Positions 10,934 through 20,530 of a DNA stretch of 64,000 nt are shown here, piece by piece. Under the pieces are notes generated by a model. The model saw only the letters and a list, made by a program, of their open reading frames with translations. It searched no databases and was not told the origin of the DNA. Source of the DNA: Nelumbo lutea (taxonomy: Eukaryota > Streptophyta > Magnoliopsida > Proteales > Nelumbonaceae); assembly GCA_022828595.1 (NCBI GenBank), contig JAKGHH010000002.1, forward strand, positions 40,208,222 through 40,272,221, read 5' to 3'. A program made the translations under genes and the position numbers. Each line of letters opens with the position of its first letter. Positions within the stretch are counted from its first letter, which is position 1.

Positions 10934-11225
10934 AAAAATAAGGACAATTGTAATCCATCTCTATCCATCAGAATCAATTAGCTACGCAAACGGCTTTTTA
11001 GTTATTCATATGTACTTTGTGTTTTATAATCTATAAAATACATTAAACTATCTAAACCAACTATATATAGTCGTACGTAATGGTTGAAGCATTTTATCTT
11101 CCTTAAATCATTAATATGGTATCAGAGCAACATCACTCTATACTTATCTTTCCCACTCTGGTAACACCTCTACCACATATGTGCCCATTACCATCATATA
11201 TCCACCCAAAAATAAGGACAATTGT
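10934..11225 (+). mobile_element. Retroposed copia leader (R-U5-PBS) with 18-bp direct repeats
   Basis: The 256-bp insert at 10952-11207 contains TGGTATCAGAGC at 11117-11128, the initiator-Met tRNA primer site of Ty1/copia elements. It is flanked by a perfect 18-bp direct repeat (10934-10951 and 11208-11225, starting AAAAATAAGG). Copia integrase makes 5-bp duplications, so a long repeat points to LINE-type retroposition of a copia RNA. A near-identical block (one mismatch seen) lies at 32020-32275, where it continues into a gag-like start. Confidence 0.6.
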
Positions 11226-11934
11226 CAGTCGTTTCCGTAATGACTGCAATTAGGCATACTTGTCTCCAGATTCCCTAAATTATCTAGTTGTTAAAATAGA
11301 ATTTCAGCAAATAATTGTAGCCAGTGTCTACTGGCAATAATGCATTTTTTTCTAAACAACCAGTGAATAGTATTCGTTTATCTGTGCTGCCACTTCCTAA
11401 CAGACCAAGGCTATTTGTTCAACAGGATACTTGCATTTAGTAGAATTTGAAGTGCTTACAATAGATCTGATGGCAGTATCAGTTCTCAACGAAGATGAGT
11501 TTTAAGATAATTAATGGGAGCTTTGGAAAACAAGTTCTTTGGCTGTGATTATAAGTTTTGCATAGAAATTTTAAAGAAAGGGACTCTGATGCATGAACCT
11601 TACTAATTCCGCAATTCAAAGTCTCAAATGATTTATGAGCCTTTAAAATCCAGTCTAAAAATAGTCAATTTAACCTTAGAAACAACAGTCTTAATTCTTA
11701 ATCTCACTCTGATTTGCTAGTTTCATGTTTAGACTAACAGCATTTGAATCTACTGTACTGCCCGGGACTCTTACGAGGAATGAGGATCAGTTGAAAGACC
11801 TAACGAATTATATGCAACTTTCAACAAGAGATTTTATATTAAAGGAATCATGGGATTATTCCAAATTCCCAGAAGCCGATGTTGTCAATGGAGTTCACTG
11901 CAGATACAGAAGATAAGCAAAGTAAAAAGGTTTG

Positions 11935-12290
11935 AAAAACCCCCACTTTAGACGGGAAGCTGAACCTGGACAGAATTGACGGAGTCAGGGCAAAAAAGGT
12001 GATCGTCCGATTGGGATTGACCCCTAGGACATTAGTGGATCATCGGAGTACCGACTCGTTATCCTTCCACCTTCCACCGATGGGAGCGGGAGGTTGTCGC
12101 TGCTCTGTGAAGCCAGCCTGACGCGGTGCCCTCCGCTCTAAGAACCAAGAAACCCAACTCCCTACGCTCAAGCCCCATCGATCCTTTGTATTTGCTCGAT
12201 GTGGGACTTTTGGCAAAGTTGTGTGGGAAAAGAGACCAGCTCTTATCAAGACTACATCCAACTAATGTGCCGTGATCCAACCATTAAATT
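11935..12290 (-). other. GC-rich segment with a minus-strand USE-like motif
   Basis: This block is clearly more GC-rich than its surroundings. On the minus strand GTCCCACATCG (12207-12197) is a perfect USE, and an oligo(T) run follows about 200 nt later near 11998-11993. I see no TATA box at the 34-bp or Pol III spacing and recognise no known snRNA, 7SL, U3 or MRP motif. It may instead be part of a retrotransposon LTR, since USE-like words occur in plant repeats. Confidence 0.35.
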
Positions 12291-12489
12291 ACGTGCCAAA
12301 ATTCAACAATTAAGATTCAACCTCATCCAGCTGCTCAAATGATATCTCATGTTTGATAAAAAAAATTCATAATATTAGTATTGCGTATTGTGTACTGAAT
12401 CTGCGAGCTTGGATATTGGCATATTGCACATGCCTCAGAGAGTGAATCCAACTTTTCCTTTTTTGACTTAATGAGAAGCCATAATCGCA

Positions 12490-12667
12490 GTCATTACGGA
12501 AACCACATCTCCGTCCCACAACGCCCCACGGCACATTCCCGCCATGTATTTGAAACATCTCCCGATGGTACCAGAACTGATGATGCCATTTTCGGGAGAT
12601 GCTCTCGATACAAGGCGGGAATGTACTGTAGGGCGTTGTGGGGTGAAGATGTGAGTTCGTCATTACG
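12490..12667. mobile_element. 160-bp foldback element with 9-bp target duplication
   Basis: The element at 12499-12658 is almost entirely an inverted repeat. The left arm GAAACCACATCT ... CATCTCCCGA pairs with TCGGGAGATG ... AGATGTGAGTTC around a loop of ~25 nt. GTCATTACG flanks it on both sides (12490-12498 and 12659-12667). A 9-bp duplication is typical of Mutator-type elements. It could also be read as a long hairpin RNA precursor. Confidence 0.6.
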
Positions 12668-12689
12668 ACCTCAATCACGTCCTCTAGTA

Positions 12690-12985
12690 ATGACAAAGTG
12701 ATGCTCGGCCACATGGTCATTGCCTTAATGGTTCTAGCCTTAATAACACCCAACGTGCAGAGATAGCAGAGCCATTACCGAAAGTCCGTTACGCCGCCTT
12801 CAGGAGAGACCTTGCCTATAAGTACGGATAGCCGACCACAGGAAACCTCTCTTACGCACTCTTGTTTTTCCACTTGCTCCTACCTTCCTATCACCTCGAC
12901 CCCTCGGCTGACTTAATTGTCAGAATCTTCGCCGCCAGGACCACATTTTAGGCCCTTGTACATCTTTTTGTGTCGACAGATAAAA
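12690..12985 (+). mobile_element. Fragment of a gypsy LTR
   Basis: It contains CTATAAGTACGG (TATA-like), then CTCTCTTACGCAC, CCTCGGCTGACTTAATTGTC and GGCCCTTGTACATC. This series is characteristic of the R-U5 part of Ty3/gypsy (Tat-type) LTRs. It ends near GTGTCGACA. No internal domain follows, so it is a solo or truncated LTR. The foldback element may lie inside the same LTR. Confidence 0.5.
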
Positions 12986-13199
12986 TCCTTGGCCAAAGCA
13001 CCTTAGAAATTCCAAGAGACTGTTCTCTCCATTAACTTCAGTGATATCAATTGATGTAGTCTATAGGAAACAACTAAAGTAAAATTTCCACTTCCAATTA
13101 CTATGACTGATCATCAAGACAATTCCTAGACGGTCCTACACCCCAAAATTGACATTATGTAAGAGCATTTCTAATAGTTGATGCAACGAGTGGTCTTCC

Positions 13200-14060
13200 T
13201 TGTTGATCAGGTGCGAAGTTTCCAACAGCCAATGGGAGTCTGAAAGCTTAAAGAAAATTTGAGAGATGCCACACAAAGCTTGGAGAGAAACCTGACTTCA
13301 AGAGAACGAGAGGTGACGAGGTCCTGACAATGTGATTAGTGTGGGCGTGAAATACCCGGTTTGCTGAAAGGTAGGTAGCGCCAATATTATCACCCCAAAG
13401 AACGGGGGTGGAGGAGACAGGAACTTAGCGTTCCTGGACTAGAGACTCGAGCCAAATGTGCTCAGAAGTGGCTATAGCAACAGCTCTGTATTCCGCTTCG
13501 GTGCTTGATCTAGAAACGGTGGGTTGCTTATGAGATGACCAGGATATCAAATTGTTGCCTAGAAAAATGCAATAACCTTCTTGAGATTTGTGGTCATCGG
13601 GACAGTCAGCCCAGCCCACATCAGATAAGGCACGGAGACTTAAAGAAGAGGAAGGCGTGAGACATAGCCTGTAGTCAATTGTGTTTTTGATAATACCGGA
13701 GAATTCTTTTGACAATGGCTAAGAGGATATCAGAATTGGAATCCATTAAGAGAATGTCACCAACGTAGACTAGAAGGAAAATGAGGTCTTGTTGTTGGTG
13801 AAGAATAAACAAAGAAGAATCTGATTTGGATATTGTGAAGCCATAGTCAACTAAGCATGAACTTAGCTTAGAGTACCAACCCTGTGGGGTTTGTTTGGGC
13901 CTATACAGAGATTACGGAAGGCGACATACAAAGTGACCATGACGAGGATCACTGAATTCAGGGAACTACGACATATAAACATTTTCATCAAGAGTCCCAT
14001 GAAAAAATACATTTTGCACATCAAGCTGAAGGATGAGCCGTTTTTTTGAAATAGCTAGAG
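13200..14060 (-). mobile_element. Ty1/copia pol fragment (RT end and RNase H)
   Basis: Read on the minus strand, an RT stretch (GLLMKMFICRSS..., then LLMDSNSDILLAIVKRIL) leads into RNase H. The RNase H part has DVGWADCPDDHKSQEGYCIF, ISWSSHKQPTVSRSSTEAEY and SEHIWLESLVQE, the classic copia RNase H pattern. The rest, around the expected [11 protein letters not shown] motif, is frameshifted at 13340-13430. No LTRs are attached. Confidence 0.8.
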
Positions 14061-14239
14061 AAACAAGTACACAAATGATGATGGGCTTTACTGTCTAAGT
14101 AATCAACTCTAATACGTTGATTGAAGCCTTTTAAACCCACTTAAACCCCACTAAACTGATACTAGGCTTGGGTGGAACCCCAAGTTTGATTACATAACAA
14201 GGCATTGATTTTGGTATCTATAGCATGGCGCAACTGAAT

Positions 14240-14425
14240 TATAAAAGCAAACTAGAGAGGGTATAGAAAGCATACCTTTCTCGGCCTTTTGGCAAAAATC
14301 AAGTGTAGTATCTGTTCTTATCTGGTTAATGTCTGATACGTGGGCCATTGGCCCACATGATACTAAATTATTTTTTCTTGGGGGAAGACCCACCACGGTA
14401 GCTTGCATTGGGGCTTTCATTCGTG
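14240..14425 (+). pseudogene. U2 snRNA pseudogene (truncated)
   Basis: From 14272 it follows U2 closely: ATACCTTTCTCGGCC, GTGTAGTATCTGTTC, TCTGATACGTGGGCC. It diverges near 14425, losing stems III and IV. The TATA box TATAAAA (14240) is kept at the right distance (32 bp), but the USE position 34 bp upstream holds an unrelated sequence. Because promoter DNA is copied too, this is a DNA duplication of the gene at 8908 rather than a retropseudogene. Confidence 0.85.
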
Positions 14426-14473
14426 TTTTTTGGTAATTGATTCAGGAGCATTATAGCCGTGTAACCAATGAAT

Positions 14474-14557
14474 GCAGCCTTACCCATGTACATAGAGAAA
14501 AGCTGTATGCAGCTTTGGACACTCACACCATTCACACAAGATTTGAACTTACAATGG
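14474..14557 (-). mobile_element. SINE fragment, Au-like
   Basis: GCAGCCTTACCCATGTACAT is the reverse complement of an Au-type 3' region ending GGGTAAGGCTGC. The box-B-like part is separated from it by an insertion. Confidence 0.4.
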
Positions 14558-15489
14558 GGTGGTATTAAACCTGTTCATGGGCCGGGCCAGGCCGGGTCGG
14601 GTTCAGGTCGGGCTTTTACTTTTTATTATCATAAACTTTTTAGGCCCGAGCCCGAGCCCGGCCCGACCAACAGGCCTAAAACTTGGGCCCGAACCCGGCC
14701 CTCAAAAAAGCCCAAAGCCCGACTTGGGAGTCTAAGCATAGATGCCGTCTGAGAGAATGGTGTTGTTGAGTTCGCCGATTCCTGGGAGTCTGAGAGTGAG
14801 AATAGAAACCGAGAAAGTGAGAAAATAGAAGATAACAACAGTGTCGGCTAGAGAGAGAGAGAGAGAAAGAGAGCTCACCGCTCGAGAGAGAGAGAGAGAG
14901 AGAGAGAGACAATCTAGATCTGGTGGTGCCAGCTGCTAGTGCGGCAGTGCCTAAGTTCACAGAATGAAAACGATGGCCTGGGTTCTGGTGGCGTCGGCTG
15001 GAGAGAGAACTGAGAAGATAGAAGACCTAGTTCTAAGAAGAGAGAGAACTGAGAATGAGAAGAAAGAAGATGAAAACGGTGCCAGCTAGAGAGAGAGAGA
15101 GAGAGAGAGAGAGATCACCGCCAAAGAGAGAGATGACTAGTTCTGGTGGAGTCGGCCGTCGGTGACTAAGTTCGCACTTCGCAGGTGCAGTTGGGTTTAC
15201 CGGTTCTGAGAGTTGAGAGGGAGAAATGAGAGCCGCTTCTAAGAGTGAGAGTGAGAAAGGAGAATGAAAAGAAAAATTTTAAGTATTTAAGGTTAGGGTT
15301 AGGTAGTTTAGGAAAAGTCGGGCCAGGCCAGGCTCGGACTAGGCTTTTTTAACAAATCCCGAGCCCTACCCATAAAATAATCGGACTCGGGCTTTTAGGC
15401 CCGAGGTCAAACCCACGGGCTAAAACACATGCTCAAGCCTGCCCGGAGGCCCGGGCCAGCCCCGGCCCATGAATAGGCTTAGGTGGGAT
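14558..15489. mobile_element. Non-autonomous hAT element, 916 bp, GC-rich ends
   Basis: The element (14566-15481) starts TAAACCTGTTCATGGGCC. Its right end, read in reverse complement, is TAAGCCTATTCATGGGCC, a clear terminal inverted repeat that continues into GGGCCNGGCC-type words. Target duplications are GGTGGTAT (14558-14565) and GGTGGGAT (15482-15489), one mismatch in 8 bp. The interior has three (GA)n tracts and no transposase frame. Confidence 0.8.
14849..15116. repeat. (GA)n microsatellites
   Basis: Three separate GA tracts (around 14850, 14886 and 15088) within the hAT element, divided by similar 100-150-bp segments, which suggests internal duplication. Confidence 0.8.
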
Positions 15490-15494
15490 AAATG

Positions 15495-15570
15495 TATGCA
15501 GCCTTACCCGTGTACATAGAAAGGCTGTTTCCAAGATTTGAACTCTGGTCAAAGACCACCTTCAAACTCG
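15495..15570 (-). mobile_element. SINE fragment, Au-like
   Basis: On the minus strand: GACCAGAGTTCAAATCTTGG (box-B-like), then AAACAGCC, then GGGTAAGGCTGC. It is the most complete of the three copies in this window. Confidence 0.45.
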
Positions 15571-17406
15571 TAAATCATATAGAAAAAGATAATTACCCTC
15601 TTAATAATAATGAGGGAAATTCCCCATGAATCAACCATACATCAAATGAAAACACACTATCTGAAAGTGCTATTAACCAGACTTATCTCCATCCTAAAAA
15701 CTGCTTGAACAAAAATTGAAGGAGTGCCTTTTTCTGCATCCAATAAACATATTGTCATCCATCTGTCATAATTTTAGAATGTCTAGGTACCATACCTCAA
15801 ATCAAGACACACAACCCTATATTTTGGTACCACAAAAGATTTATTCTTACTAGTACAAATAGATTATTCATCAGACTCTAGAACCTTACACTACGAAGTT
15901 TTCTGGATCTTGAGTACAGTTTAAAAAAGGAAACCTTCAACACCAGAACCAAAGGGATGTCAGCGTGAACCAAATATCTGGATCTTGAGTACAGTCTTTT
16001 CCTTGCCAAGTCATTTCTAATGAACCTTTCTTTTTTAGTTCCCTTATGCTATGTTTGGTTTGCAGAAAAAGGTAAGGAAAGAAAAGTAGGAAAAGCAAAA
16101 CCACAGTCCAATATTTGCTTCAATGTTCCATGCGTTTCTTTAAAACAATTGACAATGGACACAATTAACAAACGGAATAGAGTTTGTTTAATATAATAAA
16201 ATTATAATATATTAGATATGCCAAAATTTTTAATAAATTTTATTTTTTTGTATTTTTATCTATTTATTTAATTTTTTTTTATATTTTTTATCTATTAATA
16301 AGTTACTTAATAAGTTAATCATGTAACGTAAGTTGTTGATTTTTAATGTTACCTTATTTTTATTTTTATTTTATTTTCTAGTTTTAATACTTCATTAGTA
16401 AATATTATTTTTAATATGTTAAAAATTTCCATTGTTAATAATTCTTTTTTTTGTTATATTCCCTTATTTTTCTAAGTTTCTATTATTTTTTAATTAAAAT
16501 ATATATATATTTTTAGTGAAAATTTCCCTTATTTGCTTTTTTTTTAATTTTCAAAATTGCATATCTAGTTGGATCAATCAAATTTAGATTGGCCTAATTC
16601 GGTATGAACTGGTAATTAAAGTTCGCAGGTTAGATAGTTTTTGTGTATGCAAACAATCCGACCCATGAACTTCGTCTTCTAAATGCATTACATTTTTTGG
16701 GCCCTTGGTTCATTTCTACTTTTTATTTTTCTCTTCTTCTGGGAAATTAGTAGAGTTGAGGAAACAACCTGATCATTTGATCAATCACCATAATGTTTCA
16801 AAATTTTAAGTTCGTTCAATGGAGTTACACGTTAAAAGAGGCAATTCATGTTCACAACAAAATATTTTTAGAAAATTAGCATCAAATTTGCATATAAGTT
16901 ATAGAAAAAACTAGTGATTTGTTAACAAAATAAATCTGAAAATAATAGAAAAAAATTATTGAAAATTTAATTAATAGTGTTTCTTATATTTATATTAAAG
17001 AGATGTTTTCTAAAAATTTATATAACAAATTTGGCCAACCAAACTAGAGGGGCATGCAGATATCATGCAATGACTTTATTAATAATGCATCAAACATGAA
17101 TTCAGGAAACATATTATATAAATTGTTATAAATTACTACATGTATAAAGCCATTAATATGCTATTATTTATTTAAATTAAGTTATTACTTAATATTCATA
17201 AAAATATAAAATATATTAGATCTCTGAGAATTAATTGGTATAATCATCTTGAGTTGGCATGGCTTGGCTCGCTACTTTAAACTTTTAGCAGAATGTATGT
17301 TATAGTTGTTAAGAATGTAAGTTTCCCTAATAATAATAACTCAAGCATTCTTCCTTCAGCTTGCATTCAGGAAAATTTGTAAGACACAAGCCATTAATTC
17401 AAACCC
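15571..17406. other. AT-rich intergenic stretch
   Basis: No gene. The start (15607-15690) matches DNA downstream of the functional U2 gene. 16050-17050 is extremely AT-rich and bordered by TGTTTGGTTTGC and CCAACCAAACTAG, possible ends of an old TIR element. Confidence 0.45.
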
Positions 17407-18644
17407 TTAGGCCATTTTTGGTTCAATTCTCATTTTTTTCTCATTCTTGTCTAATGTGAAATTCTAAAATGGACAAGAATAGGTAAAATGAGAAAATACT
17501 GTTATGTACCAAACGTTTTTTCCTAACAAATGAATTCTTTTTAAACTAACAAGTGTCTTACATTGTTCCTTTTAATTCTTAAATATAAAAAAAAAAAAAA
17601 AATGTGTTATCAGTCATAAACCACCAGCCTAGACCGAACCAGATCCATAGAAACCAAGTTCAATCTAGTCCAAATAAAATGCAAATGGACCATATTGGGT
17701 CCAATCCAATCCAAATTGAATCAAACACCAAAATAACATGAAAAATCCAGAAAATATATAAAAAAAAAACTACAAACACCTACTACAATACAATCCAGTC
17801 CAATTAAAATGCAAATGGACTAGATTGCGTCTAATTCAATCCAAAGTGAATGAACAAAAGCATTTCTGTAAAAGTACTTTGGTAAGTGCTTTCATAAAAG
17901 TACTTTGATAAAAATACTCATTAAAGTACTTTTGTAAAAGTACTTTCATAAAAGTACTTTGAGAAAAATATTTTCATAAAAGTACTTTCAGAAAAATACT
18001 TTCATAAAAGTGCTTTTGTAAAAGTACTTTTATAAAAGTACTTTCGTAAAAGTGCTTTTGTAAAAGTACTTTTATAAAAGTACTTTCGTAAAAGAGCTTT
18101 TGTAAAAGTGCTTTCATAAAAGTACTTTTATAAAAGTGCTTTCATAGTACTTTTGTAAAAGCACTTTTGTATAAGTGCTTTTGTAAAAGTATTTATGTAT
18201 AAGTGCTTTCATAAAAGTGCTTTTGTAAAAGCAATTTCGTAAAAATACTTTTGTAAAAGTGTTTCATATAAGTTCTTTTATATAAGTGCTTTTGTAAAAG
18301 TACTTTTGTAAAAATGCTTTTGTAAAAGTGCTTTCATGTAAAAAGTACTTTTATAAAAGTGCTTTCGAGAAAATGTTTTCATGAAAGTGTTTTTATGCTA
18401 ACCACTAGCATTAGAGTTTCTTTAAAGAATGAAAATGGGCAAGATGGGGCATGATTGTTTTTCATGGTGCAAGCTACCCCAATTTTTGTGCTATGGGATG
18501 ATTTTTCATTTTGAAAAGAATGAGGCCGATGGCAAGAATTTTGTAACCAAATGCTCTAATGTTATTCATTCTTGCTCATTCTAACCTAGAATGAGCAAGA
18601 GTTAAAACAATGAAGCCCTAAACAACGAACCAAAAAAGGCCTAA
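17407..18644. mobile_element. TIR element carrying the palindromic array
   Basis: The left end TTAGGCCATTTTTGGTTC and the right end GAACCAAAAAAGGCCTAA are inverted repeats with one mismatch. The next ~60 bp inward also share CTCATTCTTG/CAAGAATGAG-type words in opposite orientation. A clean target duplication is not visible. The interior holds the palindromic array; no transposase is encoded. Confidence 0.5.
17855..18395. repeat. Array of ~15-bp palindromic units
   Basis: More than thirty tandem units of the form AAAAGTACTTTTGTA or AAAAGTGCTTTCATA. The core AAAAGTACTTTT is its own reverse complement. Units vary at the GTAC/GTGC centre and at the GTA/CATA linker. There is no coding potential; the whole array could fold into many small hairpins. 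Confidence 0.9.
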
Positions 18645-19076
18645 GTCTGTTTAGTTCTCAAAATTAGACTGTCATTATAGCTTGGAGAGAGGGGTGCCTA
18701 ATACCTTCTTTCTCCTAATCCAACTAAAGACAAGATCTTTGATAGAGTGTTTTTTAGATAGACAAATGGAGTCATTATTTATTAAGTTTTCAAAACAAAA
18801 AATGTGTTTTTTAAATTTGAAATTAGAATTGGAGAATGAGCAAGAGTTAAAACAGTGAAGCCCTAAGCAGCGAACCAAACAAGGCCTAAGTCTGTTTAGT
18901 TCTCAAAATTGGACTGTCATTATAGCTTGGAGAGAGGGGTGCCTAATACATTCTTTCTTCTAATCCAACTAAAGACAAGATCTTTGATAGAGTGCTTTTT
19001 AGATGGACAAATGGAGTCATTATTTATTAAGTTTTCAAAACAAAAATGTGTTTTTTAAATTTGAAATTAGAATCCA
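18591..19076. repeat. 245-bp tandem duplication
   Basis: The segment beginning ATGAGCAAGAGTTAAAACA at 18591 is repeated at 18836 with about 95% identity. The junction copies the right end of the TIR element, so the duplication arose after that element had inserted. Confidence 0.85.
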
Positions 19077-19241
19077 TTTCCTCTAAAAAAATGGATGGTG
19101 ACTCCTACTCTTGATCCAACCATGAGCTTATTAGAAATCACAACAAAAATTTTAAAATCTAAATGTCTTTTCATTTTTTATTCTTTTATCTTTACTTAGA
19201 CATGTGCATAGCACCTCTCATTTAGTGTTTTCAATCCACTA

Positions 19242-19620
19242 TTGACTCATATTCGTGATTATGCAGGATTATACAAGAAAGATCCTTTTTTGGCTCTCTC
19301 TTCAACCCTATGTCTCTTATTCCTAGGAGGTCTTCCTCCACTAGTAGTTTTTTTTTGGAAAACTCCATCTATTCTGGTGTGGATGGTAGGCATACCTATA
19401 TTCTTGGTTTCAATAGGACTCCTTATGAGCGTTGTTTCTATCTACTATTATCTAAAAATAATCAACTTATTAATGACTGGACGAAACCAATAAATAACCC
19501 CTCACGTGTGAAATTATAGAAGATATCCTTTAAGATCAAGCAATTCTATCGAAATGAATATGATTGTATGTGTAGTAGCATCTACTATACCATGATCAAT
19601 TAACCCAATTATTGCAATTG
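19242..19620 (+). pseudogene. ndhB: ndhB 3' fragment (plastid NADH dehydrogenase subunit 2)
   Basis: Reads [16 protein letters not shown], then [32 protein letters not shown]. This is the C-terminal part of the plastid NDH-complex membrane subunit NdhB. The usual G-K-L-Y stretch after FF is altered, and the frame breaks after the GRNQ motif. The N-terminal exon and most of exon 2 are absent, so it is a non-functional nuclear fragment. Confidence 0.88.
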
Positions 19621-20114
19621 CTCAGGATACCCTTTTTTAGCTTATAGGGTCTATTTCTTAGTTCAAGATCCCTCTTACTAACTAGAATCAAAGAATTAGT
19701 AGATCTGTTCCGCCCAAAATGGGAATGGGCTGGGCTTATGAACTTACAATCTGATGATCGAGTAAATTCCATGATTATAAGTTCATTCCAGACTGGAATA
19801 GGGTTATGTACATTCTCATTATGAGAAGGGGTCATTTGAGCGAATGTAAATAGATACTATGTTTATATATGGATCCCTACGCCATATTCACTTCTTTGGG
19901 CTTCTATTGAATCGAGAAATAGGTTTAATTGTACATCTTTTTGATATATAAGGTATCCTCCGGACAATTCAAATCGAAGTAATTGGATGTTCGACTCGGA
20001 CCTATATGACATGACCGATTGATAGAAATGCTCCAACACTCCACCTTTGTCATATATTCCATACATCGCACTAAATAGATATCATATTCATGGAATTCGA
20101 TTCACTTTCAAGAT

Positions 20115-20195
20115 GCCTTGGTGGTGAAATGGTAGACACGCGAGACTCAAAATCTCATGCTAAAGATTGTGGAGGTTCAAGTCCTCTCCAAGGCA
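20115..20195 (+). tRNA. trnL-CAA: tRNA-Leu (CAA), plastid-derived
   Basis: 81 nt, with a perfect acceptor stem (GCCTTGG / CCAAGGC), D-arm TGGTAGACACG, anticodon CAA in the loop CTCAAAA, a long class II variable arm, and T loop GGTTCAAGTCC. The variable arm and T loop carry changes from the usual plastid sequence. The cloverleaf is complete, but nuclear expression is not expected without selection. Confidence 0.9.
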
Positions 20196-20530
20196 TAATA
20201 TTGAGAATGCTCATTGAATGAGCAATTCAATAAGAGATCTCAGACCGAATCGATATTGATATACCGAGTATCTGTTGATACGAAGTATTCCAATGACCCA
20301 CACGATCCAAGTCTGAGCTATTGGAAGTGGAATAAGTTCGGCAGTGGAACACAAAATCTTGGTGATATTCCCTATCTAATGAATGGGGAGTCTTCTTTGA
20401 AATCATTTGCCATGCCCCCCCCCCCCAAGTATATGCTTCAACAAGAATCACACAAGGGTAGATTGATACAATAGAAACCTCTAGTAAAATGCTCGCCCGT
20501 AACCCAATAGATAAAGTACATTACATAGTC

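Larger units (their letters stand above)
19242..20530 (+). other. Plastid DNA insertion (NUPT): ndhB 3' end to trnL-CAA and beyond
   Basis: The order is ndhB exon 2 end, spacer, trnL-CAA, then spacer sequence, as in the plastid inverted repeat. Substitutions and frameshifts in ndhB and a C run at 20417-20426 show that it is no longer plastid DNA. A copy derived from mitochondrial plastid DNA cannot be excluded. Confidence 0.85.

Noticed and set aside
10584..10958. 124-codon repetitive frame on the minus strand
   Set aside because: The apparent protein repeat is just translation of the 57-bp minisatellite.
14240..14425. Second functional U2 gene
   Set aside because: The USE is absent and stems III and IV are lost.
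16050..17050. Large TIR element with TTTGGTTTGC / CCAACCAAACTAG borders
   Set aside because: The borders are short and common in AT-rich plant DNA, and no target duplication was found; kept only as a note in the intergenic entry.
17855..18395. CRISPR-like array
   Set aside because: Short direct repeats without unique spacers, in a eukaryotic genome; it is a palindromic minisatellite.
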